Below are positions 35,081 to 46,699 of a DNA stretch of 64,000 nucleotides, in pieces. The DNA is taken from the NCBI RefSeq assembly GCF_051014685.1, contig NC_135051.1, forward strand, positions 16,883,557 to 16,947,556. The letters run 5' to 3'. The notes beneath the pieces are model-generated. The model saw nothing but the letters and a program-made list of their open reading frames with translations. It was not told the DNA's origin and ran no database searches. Positions within the stretch are counted from its first letter, which is position 1, and each line of letters begins with the position of its first letter. A program made the translations under genes and the position numbers. The DNA comes from Ptiloglossa arizonensis. Taxonomy: Eukaryota; Arthropoda; Insecta; Hymenoptera; Colletidae.

Positions 35081-35945
35081 TCCGAACCGACCCGTAACTC
35101 GACCCTTCACAAATAATTTACACAATGATTCTACGGTTGTGTGTTTTTCTTAATTTCCAAAGAAAGTTAAATTGTAACCGAAAGGTATAATTGTACGATG
35201 TAAGGATCTCTCTGGGTCAGAGAAGACCCAGGTTTGGTACAAGTTGGAGGGTTAACGAAAAGTAGCGTTATGTATTCCCTACGCTTCGACATTTTTTCAA
35301 CGTTGGAACGCGTGTTCGTGTTTCGTGCAAACTTATCTCCGGGTCAGAAAAGACCCGAGTTCGGTACAAGTAAAAATTAACAGAAGGTAGCGCCCTGTAT
35401 TTTTCACGCTCTGACATTTTTTTAAACGTTGAAACCCGCGTTCGTGTTCTAAGCCAACTTCTCACCGGGTCAGAAAAGACCCAGGCTTGGCAGAAGCGAG
35501 GGTTAATAGAAAGTAGCAAGTTCTTCTACGCTCTGACATTTTTTTAAACGTTGAAGCCCGTGTTCGTGCTTTACGTCCACTTCTCGTTGGGTCAGAAAAG
35601 ACCCAGGATCGGTACAAGTAAAGATTAACGAAAAGTAGCGCCCTGTACATCCTACGCTCTGACATTTTTTTAAACGTTGAAACCCGTGTTCGTGTTTCAC
35701 CCAACTTTTCACCGGGTCATAAAAGACCCAGGTTTGGTAGAAGCGAGAGTTAACGGAAAGTAGCAAGTTTTTCTACGCTCTGACATTTTTTTTAAACGTT
35801 GAAACCCGTGTTCGTGTTTCACCCAACTTCTCACCGGGGTCAGAAAAGACCCAGGCTTGATAAAACCAAGGGTTAACGGAAAGTATCAAGTTTTCCTACG
35901 TGCTCAAATTTTTTCGAAACGTTGAAACACGCCGTGTTCGTGTTC
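35080..35945. repeat. ~125-bp array with a hairpin in every unit
   Basis: GGGTCAGA(A/G)AAGACCC recurs at 35214, 35341, 35467, 35589, 35714 and 35837, a period of 122-127 bp. GGGTC and GACCC form a 5-7 bp stem over a six-base loop in each unit. The units also share GCTCTGACATTTTTTTAAACG and CCCGTGTTCGTGTTTCACCCA. Minus-strand frames of 80-87 codons are repeat artefacts. Confidence 0.95.
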
Positions 35946-37745
35946 GACCTTTGTCGCTCCGCTGATTTACGTGGAAGATACGGCGCGAGTTTGGTCAGAA
36001 TTTAAAATTAATTAACAGAGCGGTACGATTCGCGATCAAGAGTCGGATTTTAGGCCGCGCGACAAAGGCTTGCCTGTGGCCGTGACAACTAATTAGTTTC
36101 GTTCAGCCAAGCGATCTATTCGTTCGCCGCGGATCTAAAATACACCTCGGGATCCAATCCACGTTGAATTCCTAGATGAAAAGTTGTAAACGTCCATTGG
36201 GAACGTTCATTAACAATAGCCCGCGCGTATCGAACGATTGATAGCCTGCCGGAGACAATCCGCGATTAAAGTTGTACACCCGTATATTTTTAACCGCTTG
36301 GCTTTCGTAACTCACTCCGCCTACTATCTGCGTGCTACACCTGTTAAGGGAACCGCGTTCATTAATCAAGAAGACGGCCCCGCGAGCGTCCTTTATTTAC
36401 GCTATTTTTAGTGACGCGCGTCCATCGCTACAAGCTACACGGAACCTTTCAATGTCGCGTCTCTTTTTGCCCGGCCATTATCCTTTCGTCCTGGATGTAA
36501 ATCGATTTTTCAGTCCGCGAAAAACGCGCAACAATGCAACACGAGTATCACCTTCCCAGAATGCAAAGCGCCGTGCCATAAATAACAGCCGACATTATTT
36601 ATGAAAACCGCGGGGACAATCGTACGACCGGGAGCGGGACCATTCTTCCGCGAACGGGGGAGAGAACGAAAAAAAAAAAAAGAAAATACAAACAAAAAAT
36701 ACAAACACGAAAAAAGAACAAGGGGGAGTGAAAATCGTAAATTGCAGCGACCGTGATACAGCAGTAAATTTTGGTCCCCGACTCGAGAAGGAAAATAAAT
36801 AATTCCGCGAAATAATTGGTGAGAACTGTGTAATCCGAGCGATGAATCTGACGTTGCGAACGAGTATAGAATCGTGAGAGAAATTTTTCTCGTATCGAGA
36901 TATTTTTTAAATATCTTACAAACTGGACCAAATTTTCTATTTTCGAGAATTTTTTAACCGATTGGATATATCTTGTTCAATACACCCAAGGTACCAGTGT
37001 TAAGATTCTTCAAAGATTGGATTCATGATAGTTGATTTAAAGGAGAATTGCTTTGTAAAGTATGAGTCTTTCGAAGTGACTTCACGGCTAAATGGTTCAT
37101 CAAGGATCTAGAATTGGATTGTCGTAAACTATTGTATTTGTTGGATATGTTATATATGGCCAACTTGCGGAATTGTAGAAGGTTTTTTGTTATATATATT
37201 ACTACCTTCCTTTGGAGTCACAACACGTTCTGTTTCAATGCCCTGGAGAAAAATTTCTGCAACGTGTCTATCCTTGGTGTATCTAATCATCTTAACGTCG
37301 TTAGCCGAAGCCTAGCCGAGTGTACAATTTTTAAACAAACTGGTCTTGTACTGTTCAGAAGACGAAATGACAGTATACTCCTTAGTTTCTTTATTTGACA
37401 AGAAATATAGACGAATACGTTACAACAATTTTCAACGAACAAATGTGGTTTATCTAGTGAAGAAATAGTTTATTTGATTTTACAATACAGAATTGAATTC
37501 TATTTGAGATTTATTTAAAAGACTTTTTAAGATTTTATACGTAAGGAATATATACGATAAAAAAACTAAAACTACATCAATATCTACAAATCGATTATGC
37601 TTAAAGTTTAATAATATCTTAAAATGAGAATAGAAAATTTAAATATAAAGTTTCATCGAGATCCATTGAGTCGTTGAAACGCAATTCTATTAAAAGTCAG
37701 ACACACGTGCAATCGAAGTTCCCGCTTAATAGTCAAAATTTTTCA
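35945..37745. other. CpG-rich then AT-rich spacer
   Basis: CpG-rich to about 36660 with an A-rich run at 36668-36690, then AT-rich. No exon or element supported. Confidence 0.45.
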
Positions 37746-38050
37746 AATATATTTCAATTACAAAACTGACGAAAATACAGACGAATGAAAAATGCTCTTT
37801 CGAAGGGCTTTCCAGACATCCTTGAAAACTATTCCATTCAACAGTCAAAATGTTCTCAAGAGCTCTAAAAACGTGTTTCTTTTGTAAAAAAAAAAAATGT
37901 CCTCCAAATTCATTTTCACAAAATTCACAGATACCAAGAAATAAAAAATGCTCTGTAGATGGATCTTCCAAAAGTCCTCGAAAACAATTCTATCCAACAA
38001 TCGAAACGTCTTCAAAGTATCTCGAAACGTTTGAGATACGTTTAAGAGAC
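37745..38050. repeat. ~156-bp tandem duplication
   Basis: AAAAATGCTCT at about 37788 and 37944 starts paired segments that share CCTTGAAAACTATTCCATTCAACAGTC / CCTCGAAAACAATTCTATCCAACAATC-type sequence in order. Confidence 0.8.
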
Positions 38051-38107
38051 TATTTGGAGAAACGTTTATATCTAAAATTTCTTCAAAAATGTCCCTCGTT
38101 ACCATAC

Positions 38108-38147
38108 TTTCCTTGCTCGTGAATCACAAACCAACAAGCACATCCAT
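38108..38147 (-). CDS. Candidate 40-nt exon (weak)
   Basis: On the minus strand a nearly pure T/C tract of about 18 nt ends in TTTAG. Forty bases follow, then AAA|GTATGG. Two frames are open. The A-rich plus-strand run could equally be low-complexity DNA, so support is slight. Confidence 0.12.
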
Positions 38148-38149
38148 CT

Positions 38150-39580
38150 AAAAAAAAAGAAAAAAATGAAATTATCTCTCGAGGATAGCTAATAGTCTAG
38201 AATCGTTTCGATCAGCAGCTCGTTGACAATGGTCTCCTCGCTGGTAAATTTCGAGCGTCTCGATGACGAAAGAAGAAGGCCCGGAATAATGAGAATACGT
38301 CACATGGAGGTAGCAGGTGGGGAAAGGGAGAACGAGTCTCCCCTGAACCGATTCCGACATTATTATCACGCAGCTCGTGCCAAAAAGAGAATCGCAGAGG
38401 CACCGAGTCGAGCGTCTTTGCTTTCAACGGTGCGCGAACACGATTACCCGTCACGTTTCCCGTACTTAACCCTCCGTACCGAATCTAATTCCGTTCTATT
38501 CCGTCGTCCAGCACGGCACGCCGTATAACAAAGCCAACGGCATTAGCCAGCTGCTTCCGTACCATCGAAGAAATAAATCTCGCGGCCAGAATCGGATATA
38601 CCGGCGAAGAATCGGCCCGTTTCTCCACCTCGTATCCTCCCCAGACGCCGGGTGCAGTTCATTTCACGTGCCTCCCACTTCTCGTGAGTTCGACGAGCGA
38701 GATAATATAGAGGACGGGGGAATAAAAAGGTGAACGGAGAGAGGAGACGATGAAAACGAAGGGTATAGAACGAGAGGAGAGACCTCGCTGCTGAACAGCA
38801 CCTGGGTCCATCTCAAGGGACGTCCCCTAACCGCTTTCTAGACCGAACGGGTGCCGATTTATAGAACTACCTGGATCTATCGTTATCTAGAAAATGTACA
38901 CGGCGATCCTGTTCAATCTACGCCGAGTAATTCGTCTCGAAATTGTTCATCGAATTGAAAAACTCGGCCACGGGAATATCGTATACGGAGTTCAGGTGGT
39001 CATTAGAATCACGAGGAGGGAAGTTGATAGATGGAGTCATTAAAGATGTTACGAGGACACTCGCTATCCGTGGGTCACTTAAACCAGATGCGGTTTTCTG
39101 TCTCGTTTTTCAATGGAGGTGAGTGTGTTTAAACGGGGGATCGAGAGATACTGTTTAAGAATACGCGACTGTGTACGAGAATTTGCTTCGTTGTGGGAGA
39201 AGATGGTTTTTTACCGGGTTGGGATATCGAGTAGAATTTAGTGTGTTTTTTTTTTGGATCATTTTTGCTTTCTTTAGGTACGTTATTTGAAAACTTCTGG
39301 CACGAGTACAATGTGTCTCAGTTGCTCTCGAGTCGTCAGAGCTGACTACTGTGTTAAAATGATAATCTGAAGAGGTTCTTTGGACATTGATAATGTTTTT
39401 AGAAGGACGTATAGATTTCGAGATGCAACTATAGAGAGTGGTAGAAGTCAATGTATAAATTAAATCGAGCTTGAGATACAATGATCTCAATTTTCCCCAA
39501 ATTTTGCTTCGTTAGCGAATATTCTAATAATATAAGACTATTTCATTCGAAACGTTCAGAAAAAGACATTACGATTTATA
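38150..39580. other. CpG-rich island then AT-rich spacer
   Basis: CpG-rich at 38180-38720 without recognised coding, then featureless DNA. Confidence 0.45.
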
Positions 39581-40330
39581 CAGAGTGTCTCGTATCAATT
39601 GGGAACAAAAGGAAGTGATTCTCTGTGCAAAAATAAATCAAAAACTTGAAAGGAAATTTTCCGTACGACGCTCCGTTTTCGAGAACATCGATTTTGAAAA
39701 TACGTCGGGGCTCCATTCATAAACCTTAACATTACGGATTTTTACACACCTCATATAATCACACAACAGTAGTATTTCTGAACATAAATTACCATCCCTA
39801 CATATTACGTCGATCCTGATACACAATCAAAATTTCAGTAAATACCACACGTGCCCCAAACAAGATTCGAGGTCAATATTCTCGAAAAGGAAACACGATA
39901 TGAGAAAATTCTATTCCACGTTTTCGACTCGTTTTTGAACACAGAATAGTCCCTCTATACTTCTAAATACAAATTATTACTTCCAAATATTAAATCAATC
40001 CCAACGTACGATCAAAATTTCAGTAAATAGTACACATGCCCCAAACAAGATTCGAGATCGATATTCTCGAAAAGGAAACGCGATATGAAAAAATAGTACT
40101 CTACATTTTTGACTCGTTTTTAAACACAGAATGACCCCTCTATACTTCTAAATACAAATTATTACTTCCAAATATCAAATCAATCCCAACGTACAATCAA
40201 AATTTCAGTAAATACCACACGTGCCCCAAACAAGATTCGAGATCGATATCCTCAAAAAGGAAACACAATAGGAGAAATTTCTATTCCACGTTTTCGACTC
40301 GTTTGTTCACACAGAGTCACCTCCTTGTTC
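39580..40330. repeat. Dispersed repeat expanded as a 185-bp tandem array
   Basis: ATCAAAATTTCAGTAAATA recurs at 39826, 40011 and 40196, exactly 185 bp apart. Each unit continues with CA(C/T)(G/A)TGCCCCAAACAAGATTCGAG, CTC(G/A)AAAAGGAAAC and TTTT(C/T)GACTCGTTTTT, which are motifs of the dispersed family. The array begins after an ACAGAGTGTCTCGTATCAATTG end near 39580, similar in style to the ACGGGATGTTTCC motif near 29968. Confidence 0.92.
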
Positions 40331-41200
40331 TTTTCACCGATTAATTCCACGTCACCCGTTATACGCGTCAGAAAGACGAGACAATAGAACGCAACGTGGA
40401 ACTTGGACGAAGCGATGGGGTAGCACAAAGTTCGAAAGAGCTTGCAAAATCTTGACCCACTGAAAGAGTGCCCGAAATTAGAAATTCCTGAGCGTCACGT
40501 GCACCGGCACACGCTGTAAAACGAACGTGCGCGCGCGCGAGCGCGCACGAGCGCTGCATCCACACGAACCAATATTTATTTGTGGCGCTCTTAAGCGTAC
40601 ATAGATAGCTGTAGACAAAGGGACGCGCATAATTAAGAGCAAGTTACGATGGTGACATCGCGGAGTCAGAATAATTTACGAGACCATTATACCGCGATTT
40701 TTCTTGGAAGCATCGTATTGGCGCAGCGTTCCGCTTATTTTACTCGCTTTTACAAGCTGCCGACGTTCCCGCTCGTTCCGCAATAGGCTTCTGTCCGGTT
40801 AGCTCGTAAAACCAGACCGTACCTTTTCGTGGCAAAACGAAAAGGAAACGAGGAATCGAAACGTGTCACGTAACGCGCTGACTCGTCGCGGGCCGCGCGT
40901 CATCTTGAAAACTGTTAAACGTGACGACCCTCGTGACTCGGAAAACGTGCGAGTAAATATTTAGCCGGTCGTACGGGGCACGTGACACGTGCCCCGACTA
41001 ATTTCTACTTTACTTCGTGGCTGCCTCGTCCTCCCGTATTTTTCCCAGTGACTCCGGTTTCCACTTAAACGGGGAACATTCTTCCACGAAGATCACCGCG
41101 TGCCATTTTTCGAGACGCGCGATTCGCGAAAAATCGCGCGCGAACGTGTAAGAGGATTTCATCGTGACGCACACGGGGGAATATTGCAAATTTTTCGATA
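40330..41200. other. CpG-rich block with an alternating CG tract
   Basis: Contains the CG-alternating hairpin at 40526-40549 and a GTGCCCCG-type motif near 40986. No gene recognised. Confidence 0.45.
40526..40549. repeat. Alternating purine-pyrimidine CG hairpin
   Basis: CGTGCGCGC (40526-40534) and its reverse complement GCGCGCACG (40541-40549) flank six bases. Nearly the whole 24-bp run alternates purine and pyrimidine, the classic Z-DNA-prone pattern. Confidence 0.85.
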
Positions 41201-42285
41201 CTTTTATCGTTATTGAACTTCATCTAGCGGAAATATACGTATGGGTGATAATTCGGGAGACATTAAACACGGATCGATATCTCGGTTAGTGTCGACGATA
41301 TCGAACATTCGCGTAAAACAGAAAAGATTGCAGATTCAATTTACGATAATTATTGTTACGTGTATTTTTTTTTTTGGTTACTGCAACGATGGGAGAGATA
41401 TCGTACGATTTATCGGATTTTAAGTAGAGCTTGCCTGTAGATAGCGGACAGAAATGAGTTCGACGTGTATGTATCGAACGATCTCAAATACTGGTGGAGA
41501 ATAACATAGGCATTAATAATCGGTACAGGTGATTCTTTCTGTATTTTCAAACACCCAGGTGTGAGAAATAAATTAAATATTGTTCGAAACGAAGACACCA
41601 AGAGCTTCGGAATATTTCCTCCCGAGTTTTTGTTCAAAAATTATTTTCGAAAGGGTGAGATACCAAACGAACACCGTGAAATTAAATCACCGTGGTAAAT
41701 TCAAAAATTACGAATTAATAATCGACGAATCGAATTCAAAGTCGTATATTTTCGGTAAAACTTTATCGTCGGTGTATATCCATACTGAATACACACGGTA
41801 GAATAGAATAGAAATTGATAGTGAAGAAATTTTTTTATATTTATCGGGCGAGGACGCGGTGCAGCTGCATGTGTGAACCGCGAATGCATCTTAACAAAGC
41901 TCGGTGCAAATGATGCGCGCGGTGGAATCAGCTTGCGTAACGCACACGCACGATGCACGCCACGCCGGCTGACCCACATGCGGGGTCTTTATTTAAACTG
42001 GTTTCCTCCTCGGCGTTCTTTAGTACCGTCTTTCGGCTACAATTTCATTAAAAGAGGTATCCGATTCGAATATCGCGTATCGCTTCGTTCTTGCCCACCA
42101 TTTTTCAAGGAAAAAAAAACTCGAATCGTGTCCGATACAAACGACAAATCCAATCGAGACGAATCGTTCGACTCTACCTTGTTCTCGAGAAACTCTTGCA
42201 TTCGTTCCAATCACGATTTTTTAACGAGGATGAGAAGCTTCGAATGTAACCGAGAGGAACGATGGAACTTAATCGAGACGAATCG
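41200..42285. other. AT-rich then mixed spacer
   Basis: A 149-codon plus-strand frame (41873-42322) has no recognised domain and runs into the tandem array at its end. Treated as chance. Confidence 0.4.
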
Positions 42286-43005
42286 CTCGACTCTGTATCT
42301 ACTTCTGTATCTACTACTGTAATAAGAATTATTTTTTAGAATAATAGTTCTAATAGAAAAACCATAGTACACTTGTCTATTATTACTAATTATCTACTGT
42401 AATACTTCTACAAATCTCCTTTCACTGCTCCTCCCTCAAAATTTTATTAAAATCTAAAAAGAAGGAGCAGTTGGTGAATATTCTTTGCAACCCCTCCAAA
42501 AATAGATACTCTGTATCTACTACTGTATCTACTACTGTAATAAGAATTATTTTTTAGAATAATAGTTTGGAATAATAGTTCTAATAGAAAAACCATAGTA
42601 CACTTGTATATTATTACTAATTATCTACTGTAATACTTCTACAAATCTCTACAATTACAAATCTTCTCCCACTGTTCCTCCCTCAAAATTTTATTAACAT
42701 TTAAAAAGAAGGAGCAGTTGGTGAATATTCTTTGCAACCCCTCCAAAAATAGATACTCTGTATCTACTACTGTATCTACTACTGTAATAAGAATTATTTT
42801 TTAGAATAATAGTTTAGAATAATAGTTCTAATAGAAAAACCATAGTACACTTGTCTATTATTACTAATTATCTACTGTAATACTTCTACAAATCTCTACA
42901 ATTACAAATCTTCTCCCACTGCTCCTCCCTCAAAATTTTATTCAAATTTAAAAAGAAGGAGCAGTTGGTGAATATTCTTTGCAACCCCTCCAAAAATACT
43001 TGGTT
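42285..43005. repeat. ~245-bp tandem array, three units
   Basis: ACTCTGTATCTAC occurs near 42289, 42508 and 42755. Units share GAATTATTTTTTAGAATAATAG, CATAGTACACTTGT and CTGCTCCT...AGGAGCAG around AAAATTTTATTAAAATCT. The inverted CTGCTCCT/AGGAGCAG pair with an AT palindrome between can fold in each unit. Confidence 0.93.
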
Positions 43006-43009
43006 TTCC

Positions 43010-43950
43010 AGGGGCTACGATATAAGAGCGCAGCGGTGATTCCTGGCGAATATCTCGTTACAAGATGAAAATATAATTTCCAATTCTTGAAAAGCTTGTT
43101 ATTTGACACAGCGTGCTACACATTGGCACGCGTCCAATCCTGTCAATGAGTAATAAGTCTTTTCATCCCCAATTTAGAAAATTGTTTGTTTTCGGACTCG
43201 ACGATCGTTCCGAATCTATTTTCAATGTTTCCATCGATTAATCGGGGTTCAACCCGCGATAGTTATCCCGGTTTGTAAACGGTTGATAATCATTGACGAG
43301 ACGAGCTACGCGTCCTCTAAAACGAACGACTACACGTGTAATATTAAAACAAAGTGCGCTTTAAATGTATCCTAAACTTACAAGTTGCGTACAAGCCGTC
43401 GCCTAAAATATGGCTCCCAAAGTGCAAGCACTTGCTCACCCGTGCTACGTACGAGTGTTTCAACTATTAAAACGGGATTTAACGTAACCGTGCAACTGGT
43501 GTGTTTCGTTTTAACAACTACAAATCACGTTAAACGTATGTGCAGCTGTTAAACAATGGAACGCTTCTGGGACAAAATATGAAAGAACTTCTCTCTTATT
43601 TGCGCGAGAAATGGACGAACGAATGTTTGGTATAAATAAACACGGAGAACCAGGCTGTGTAAAATTAATTTTCGAAAATAAATATTCTACATTTGTACGA
43701 GTGCGAAGAAAAAATTAGAGTTAAATATACGACAATTGACTGCACGAAATTTGAATTATGTTACATTTCTCTGTCTAAAGTATAAATCGTTGTCGATGAC
43801 TAGATGCAATTGATGCAATTCTGGATATGCATAACGCTTATGAAAAATATGGTTAATGCTTAAGTGTATCTTGTATACTTAAGAAAAATAGTAGATTTGT
43901 CTATTATACTATGAACTATCAAATTTTGTTTGATTGAAAGTGTGATTCTA
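43010..43950. other. Mixed spacer between two related arrays
   Basis: CpG-moderate, then AT-rich. On the minus strand a donor, CTT|GTAAGTTT, near 43380 has possible AGs upstream, but two frames are open and no pyrimidine tract stands out. Not called. Confidence 0.4.
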
Positions 43951-44790
43951 TAAAATCGAAAGAACTGACAATATTTTCTCCTGCCACTGCTTTTCCCCCA
44001 AAATTTCATTAAAATGTAAGGACACGGTAAATATTTGTAAATATTCTTTGCAACCTCTCCAAAAATACTTCTCATCCACAAGTATCGTTTACAACGACTA
44101 ATAAACACAATGCTATACACTGAAGCAGAAACAAAACTAATTAAATAAAATCTTCTCCCACTGCTCTTCCCCCAAAATTTTATTAAAATCTAAAACGAAG
44201 GAGCAGCTCGTAAATATTCTTTACAACCCCTCGAAAAATACTTCTCCTCCACAAATATCGTTTACAAAGACTAAGAAACGCAATGCTAGACATTGAAGCA
44301 GAAACAAAACTAATTAAATAAAATTTCCTCCCACTGCTCCTCCCCCAAAATTTCATTAAAATCTAAACATATTTCTAAATCTAAAGCGGTTAGTAAATAT
44401 GCTTTGCAACCCCTCCAAAAATATTTCTACAAATCTCTACAATTACAAATCTCTTTCGACTGCTCCTACCCCAAAATTTCATTAAAATCTAAAAAGAAGG
44501 AGCAGTTGGTAAATATTCTTTGCAACCCCTCGAAAAATACTTCTCCTCCACAAGTATCGTCTACAACAACTAATAAACGCAATGCTATACATTGCAGCAG
44601 AAACAAAACTAATTAAATAAAATTTCCTCCCACTGCTCCTCCCCCAAAATTTCATTAAAATCTAAACATATTTCTAAATCTAAAGCGGTTAGTAAATATG
44701 CTTTACAACCCCTCGAAAAAGACTTCTCCTCCACAAGTATCGTCTACAACGACTAATAAACGCAATACCATACGTTTAAGCACTAACAAA
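43950..44790. repeat. Second array sharing the CTGCTCCT/AGGAGCAG block
   Basis: CTGCTC(C/T)T(C/A)CCCCAAAATTT recurs near 43986, 44161, 44333, 44460 and 44632. It is joined to a different partner sequence (TACTTCTC(C/A)TCCACAAGTATCGT and ACAAAACTAATTAAATAAAA). The inverted block is thus shared with the array at 42285-43005, but the rest of the unit is not. Confidence 0.92.
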
Positions 44791-44799
44791 ACTAATTAA

Positions 44800-45490
44800 A
44801 CAAAATGTCCCCCACTCCTCGACGAAGTTCCCGAATATCTCGAGTAAATAAACGCGTCGTCGAACGCGAACGTGAAGATCGAATCCGCGTTTCTGCCAGA
44901 TAAAGGGGTCCAGGACCGTGGCAGAACAAACTCACGTAAACGTGCCGATGCATCGAATTCCGTGAAACGCTGCAAACGAAGAGAGAGAGGAAAAATCGAG
45001 AAGAAAATGAAAGAGTCGGGGCGATAGGGGAACCGAAGAAGAGAGGGGGTGCAAAGGGTTGACGAAACACGTTGAAAGGTCCGAACGGAATTCCCATCGA
45101 TCCGTGCGCGCCTTCATCTCGATGGACACGAATTCCAAGGTCCCTTGTTGGAAAAAGTCGCCGTACCGGCGCGTGTAAACCCTTCGAACACTTCGTGTCG
45201 TCCTATAGACCTAACCCACGAGGAGTGTACCACCTACGCGCGTTTCCAGTAGCCACAGCTACCGCCTCATTTCCATATCGCGAGGCTCGTCTCGATCGGG
45301 GGATTTCTATGGTGTACAATATGGGCGGGAGGACCACCGTCAGGTGCACCGACCCGCTCGAAGAAACTACGGGATCGCGTGAACTCTTCACGCGACCTCG
45401 TACGCGAATTACGAGAATTTCCGCCTCGAATCGGCGCTGAAACGCGGCGCGCTTGGGTGGGTCGAAGTGCATTTGCCTGGAGGGATATAA
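44800..45490. other. CpG-rich block with a candidate micro-exon
   Basis: CpG-rich. Frames to 122 codons occur on both strands without a domain. The minus-strand splice signals at 44936-44969 are the only notable item. Confidence 0.4.
44936..44969 (-). CDS. Candidate 34-nt micro-exon
   Basis: On the minus strand a very strong acceptor region (TTTTCCTCTCTCTCTTCG, then TTTGCAG at 44970-44976) precedes 34 nt. These end at TTAC|GTGAGTTT, a good donor at 44935. All three frames are open (for example RFTEFDASARL or VSRNSMHRHVY), so the frame is unknown. It lies downstream on the same strand as the exon at 47933-47995 and could belong to the same gene. The strong acceptor may simply reflect a purine-rich plus strand. 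Confidence 0.27.
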
Positions 45491-45860
45491 TGTTAGAAAG
45501 TAATATTAATAGTATAATATAAAATAATATTGATAGTAGAATATAAAATAATATTAATAGTATAATATAAAATAATATTGATACTATAATATAAAATAAT
45601 ATTAATAGTATAATATAAAATAATATTAATAGTACAATATAAAATAATATTGATAGTATAATATAAAATAATATTGATAGTATAATATCAAATAATATTA
45701 ATAGTATAATATAGAATAATATTGATAGTATAATATAAAATAATATTGATAGTATAATATAAAATAATATTAATACCATAATATAAAATAATATTAATAG
45801 TGTAACATTATGAAATGATATTAATAGTGTAATATTATAAAATAATGTTATATATCATTG
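45490..45860. repeat. 24-bp A/T minisatellite
   Basis: About fifteen copies of AATAATATT(G/A)ATAGTATAAT plus four bases, in strict 24-bp register. Because 24 is divisible by three the minus strand reads as ILFYIILS repeats, an apparent 170-codon hydrophobic protein that is an artefact. Confidence 0.97.
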
Positions 45861-45959
45861 CCGAGATACCTACGGTCTGCGTTTAAATACATTTGAACCC
45901 CCCGCCGGATCTGCGCGTCGAAAGTAACGAAATGTGTCTCGACGATGTAAAAGTCGTTC

Positions 45960-46600
45960 AACCGAAAATGGAAGTACGTAGATCGATTCTACGTAAAAAA
46001 GTAAGTCGAAACGTTGGAGAGAAGTTTTTCTCCATACAGCTCCGTTTCCCGAGAAAATTGATTTCTAAGTTGCACGGGGCACGGGACTCGAGCGCATTCG
46101 GATTCAAGAATGCAGCGTGCATTCCGCGATTTTTCCGCGCGAAGAGCGCAAACTCGTTAGAAAATAATATTTGCGATTGTAAGTGATTATTTGCAAACTG
46201 TGTGTACAAACGTGACGACACGTATACACGGTGAGATCGATCGAAACGAATTTCAGTGGAACTGCTCGCTCGCTCGCTCCGCTGTAAAAATCATCGGGGC
46301 GACGTGTAACCGTAAATGGAAGCACGTAGGTCGATTCTACGTGAAAAAGTAAGTCGAAACGATGGAGAGAACCTTTTTCACCCATGTAGCTCCGTTTCCC
46401 GAGTAAAATTGAGTTTTAAATTTCGCGGGGCACGTTGGCGGCGAATTTTTGCGCGCGAAGAACGCAAACTCGTTGGAGAATAATATTTCCGATTGTGAAT
46501 GATTATTTGCAAATTGTGTATACAAACGTGCGACGACCGTGTATAGATGAGGTCCATTAAAGCGAATTTCAGTCGAACGAGCAGCACGTATCCCGAGCGG
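45960..46600. repeat. ~348-bp tandem duplication of a dispersed repeat
   Basis: AATGGAAG(T/C)ACGTAG(A/G)TCGATTC at 45967 and 46315 begins two copies. They share AAAGTAAGTCGAAACG, CAGCTCCGTTTCCCGAG / TAGCTCCGTTTCCCGAG, GCGCAAACTCGTT and GATTATTTGCAAA. The block contains the dispersed family core in inverse orientation, and a further forward-orientation core follows at about 46600-46690. Confidence 0.9.
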
Positions 46601-46699
46601 TTTCAGAATCGATTTCCTCGTAAACGACACCTCGTACGAAAAAATGTTGTCCCGTGTTTTCGATTTATTTTTGCATATAGAGGAGCTCCACGGTTGTAA

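Noticed and set aside
43240..43270. GGGGTTCAACCCGCG as a tRNA B-box-like string.
   Set aside because: No A-box at suitable distance and no cloverleaf. I found no tRNA or rRNA gene in the window.
45490..45780. Apparent 170-codon hydrophobic protein on the minus strand (ILFYIILS repeats).
   Set aside because: It is the translation of a 24-bp A/T minisatellite whose period is divisible by three.
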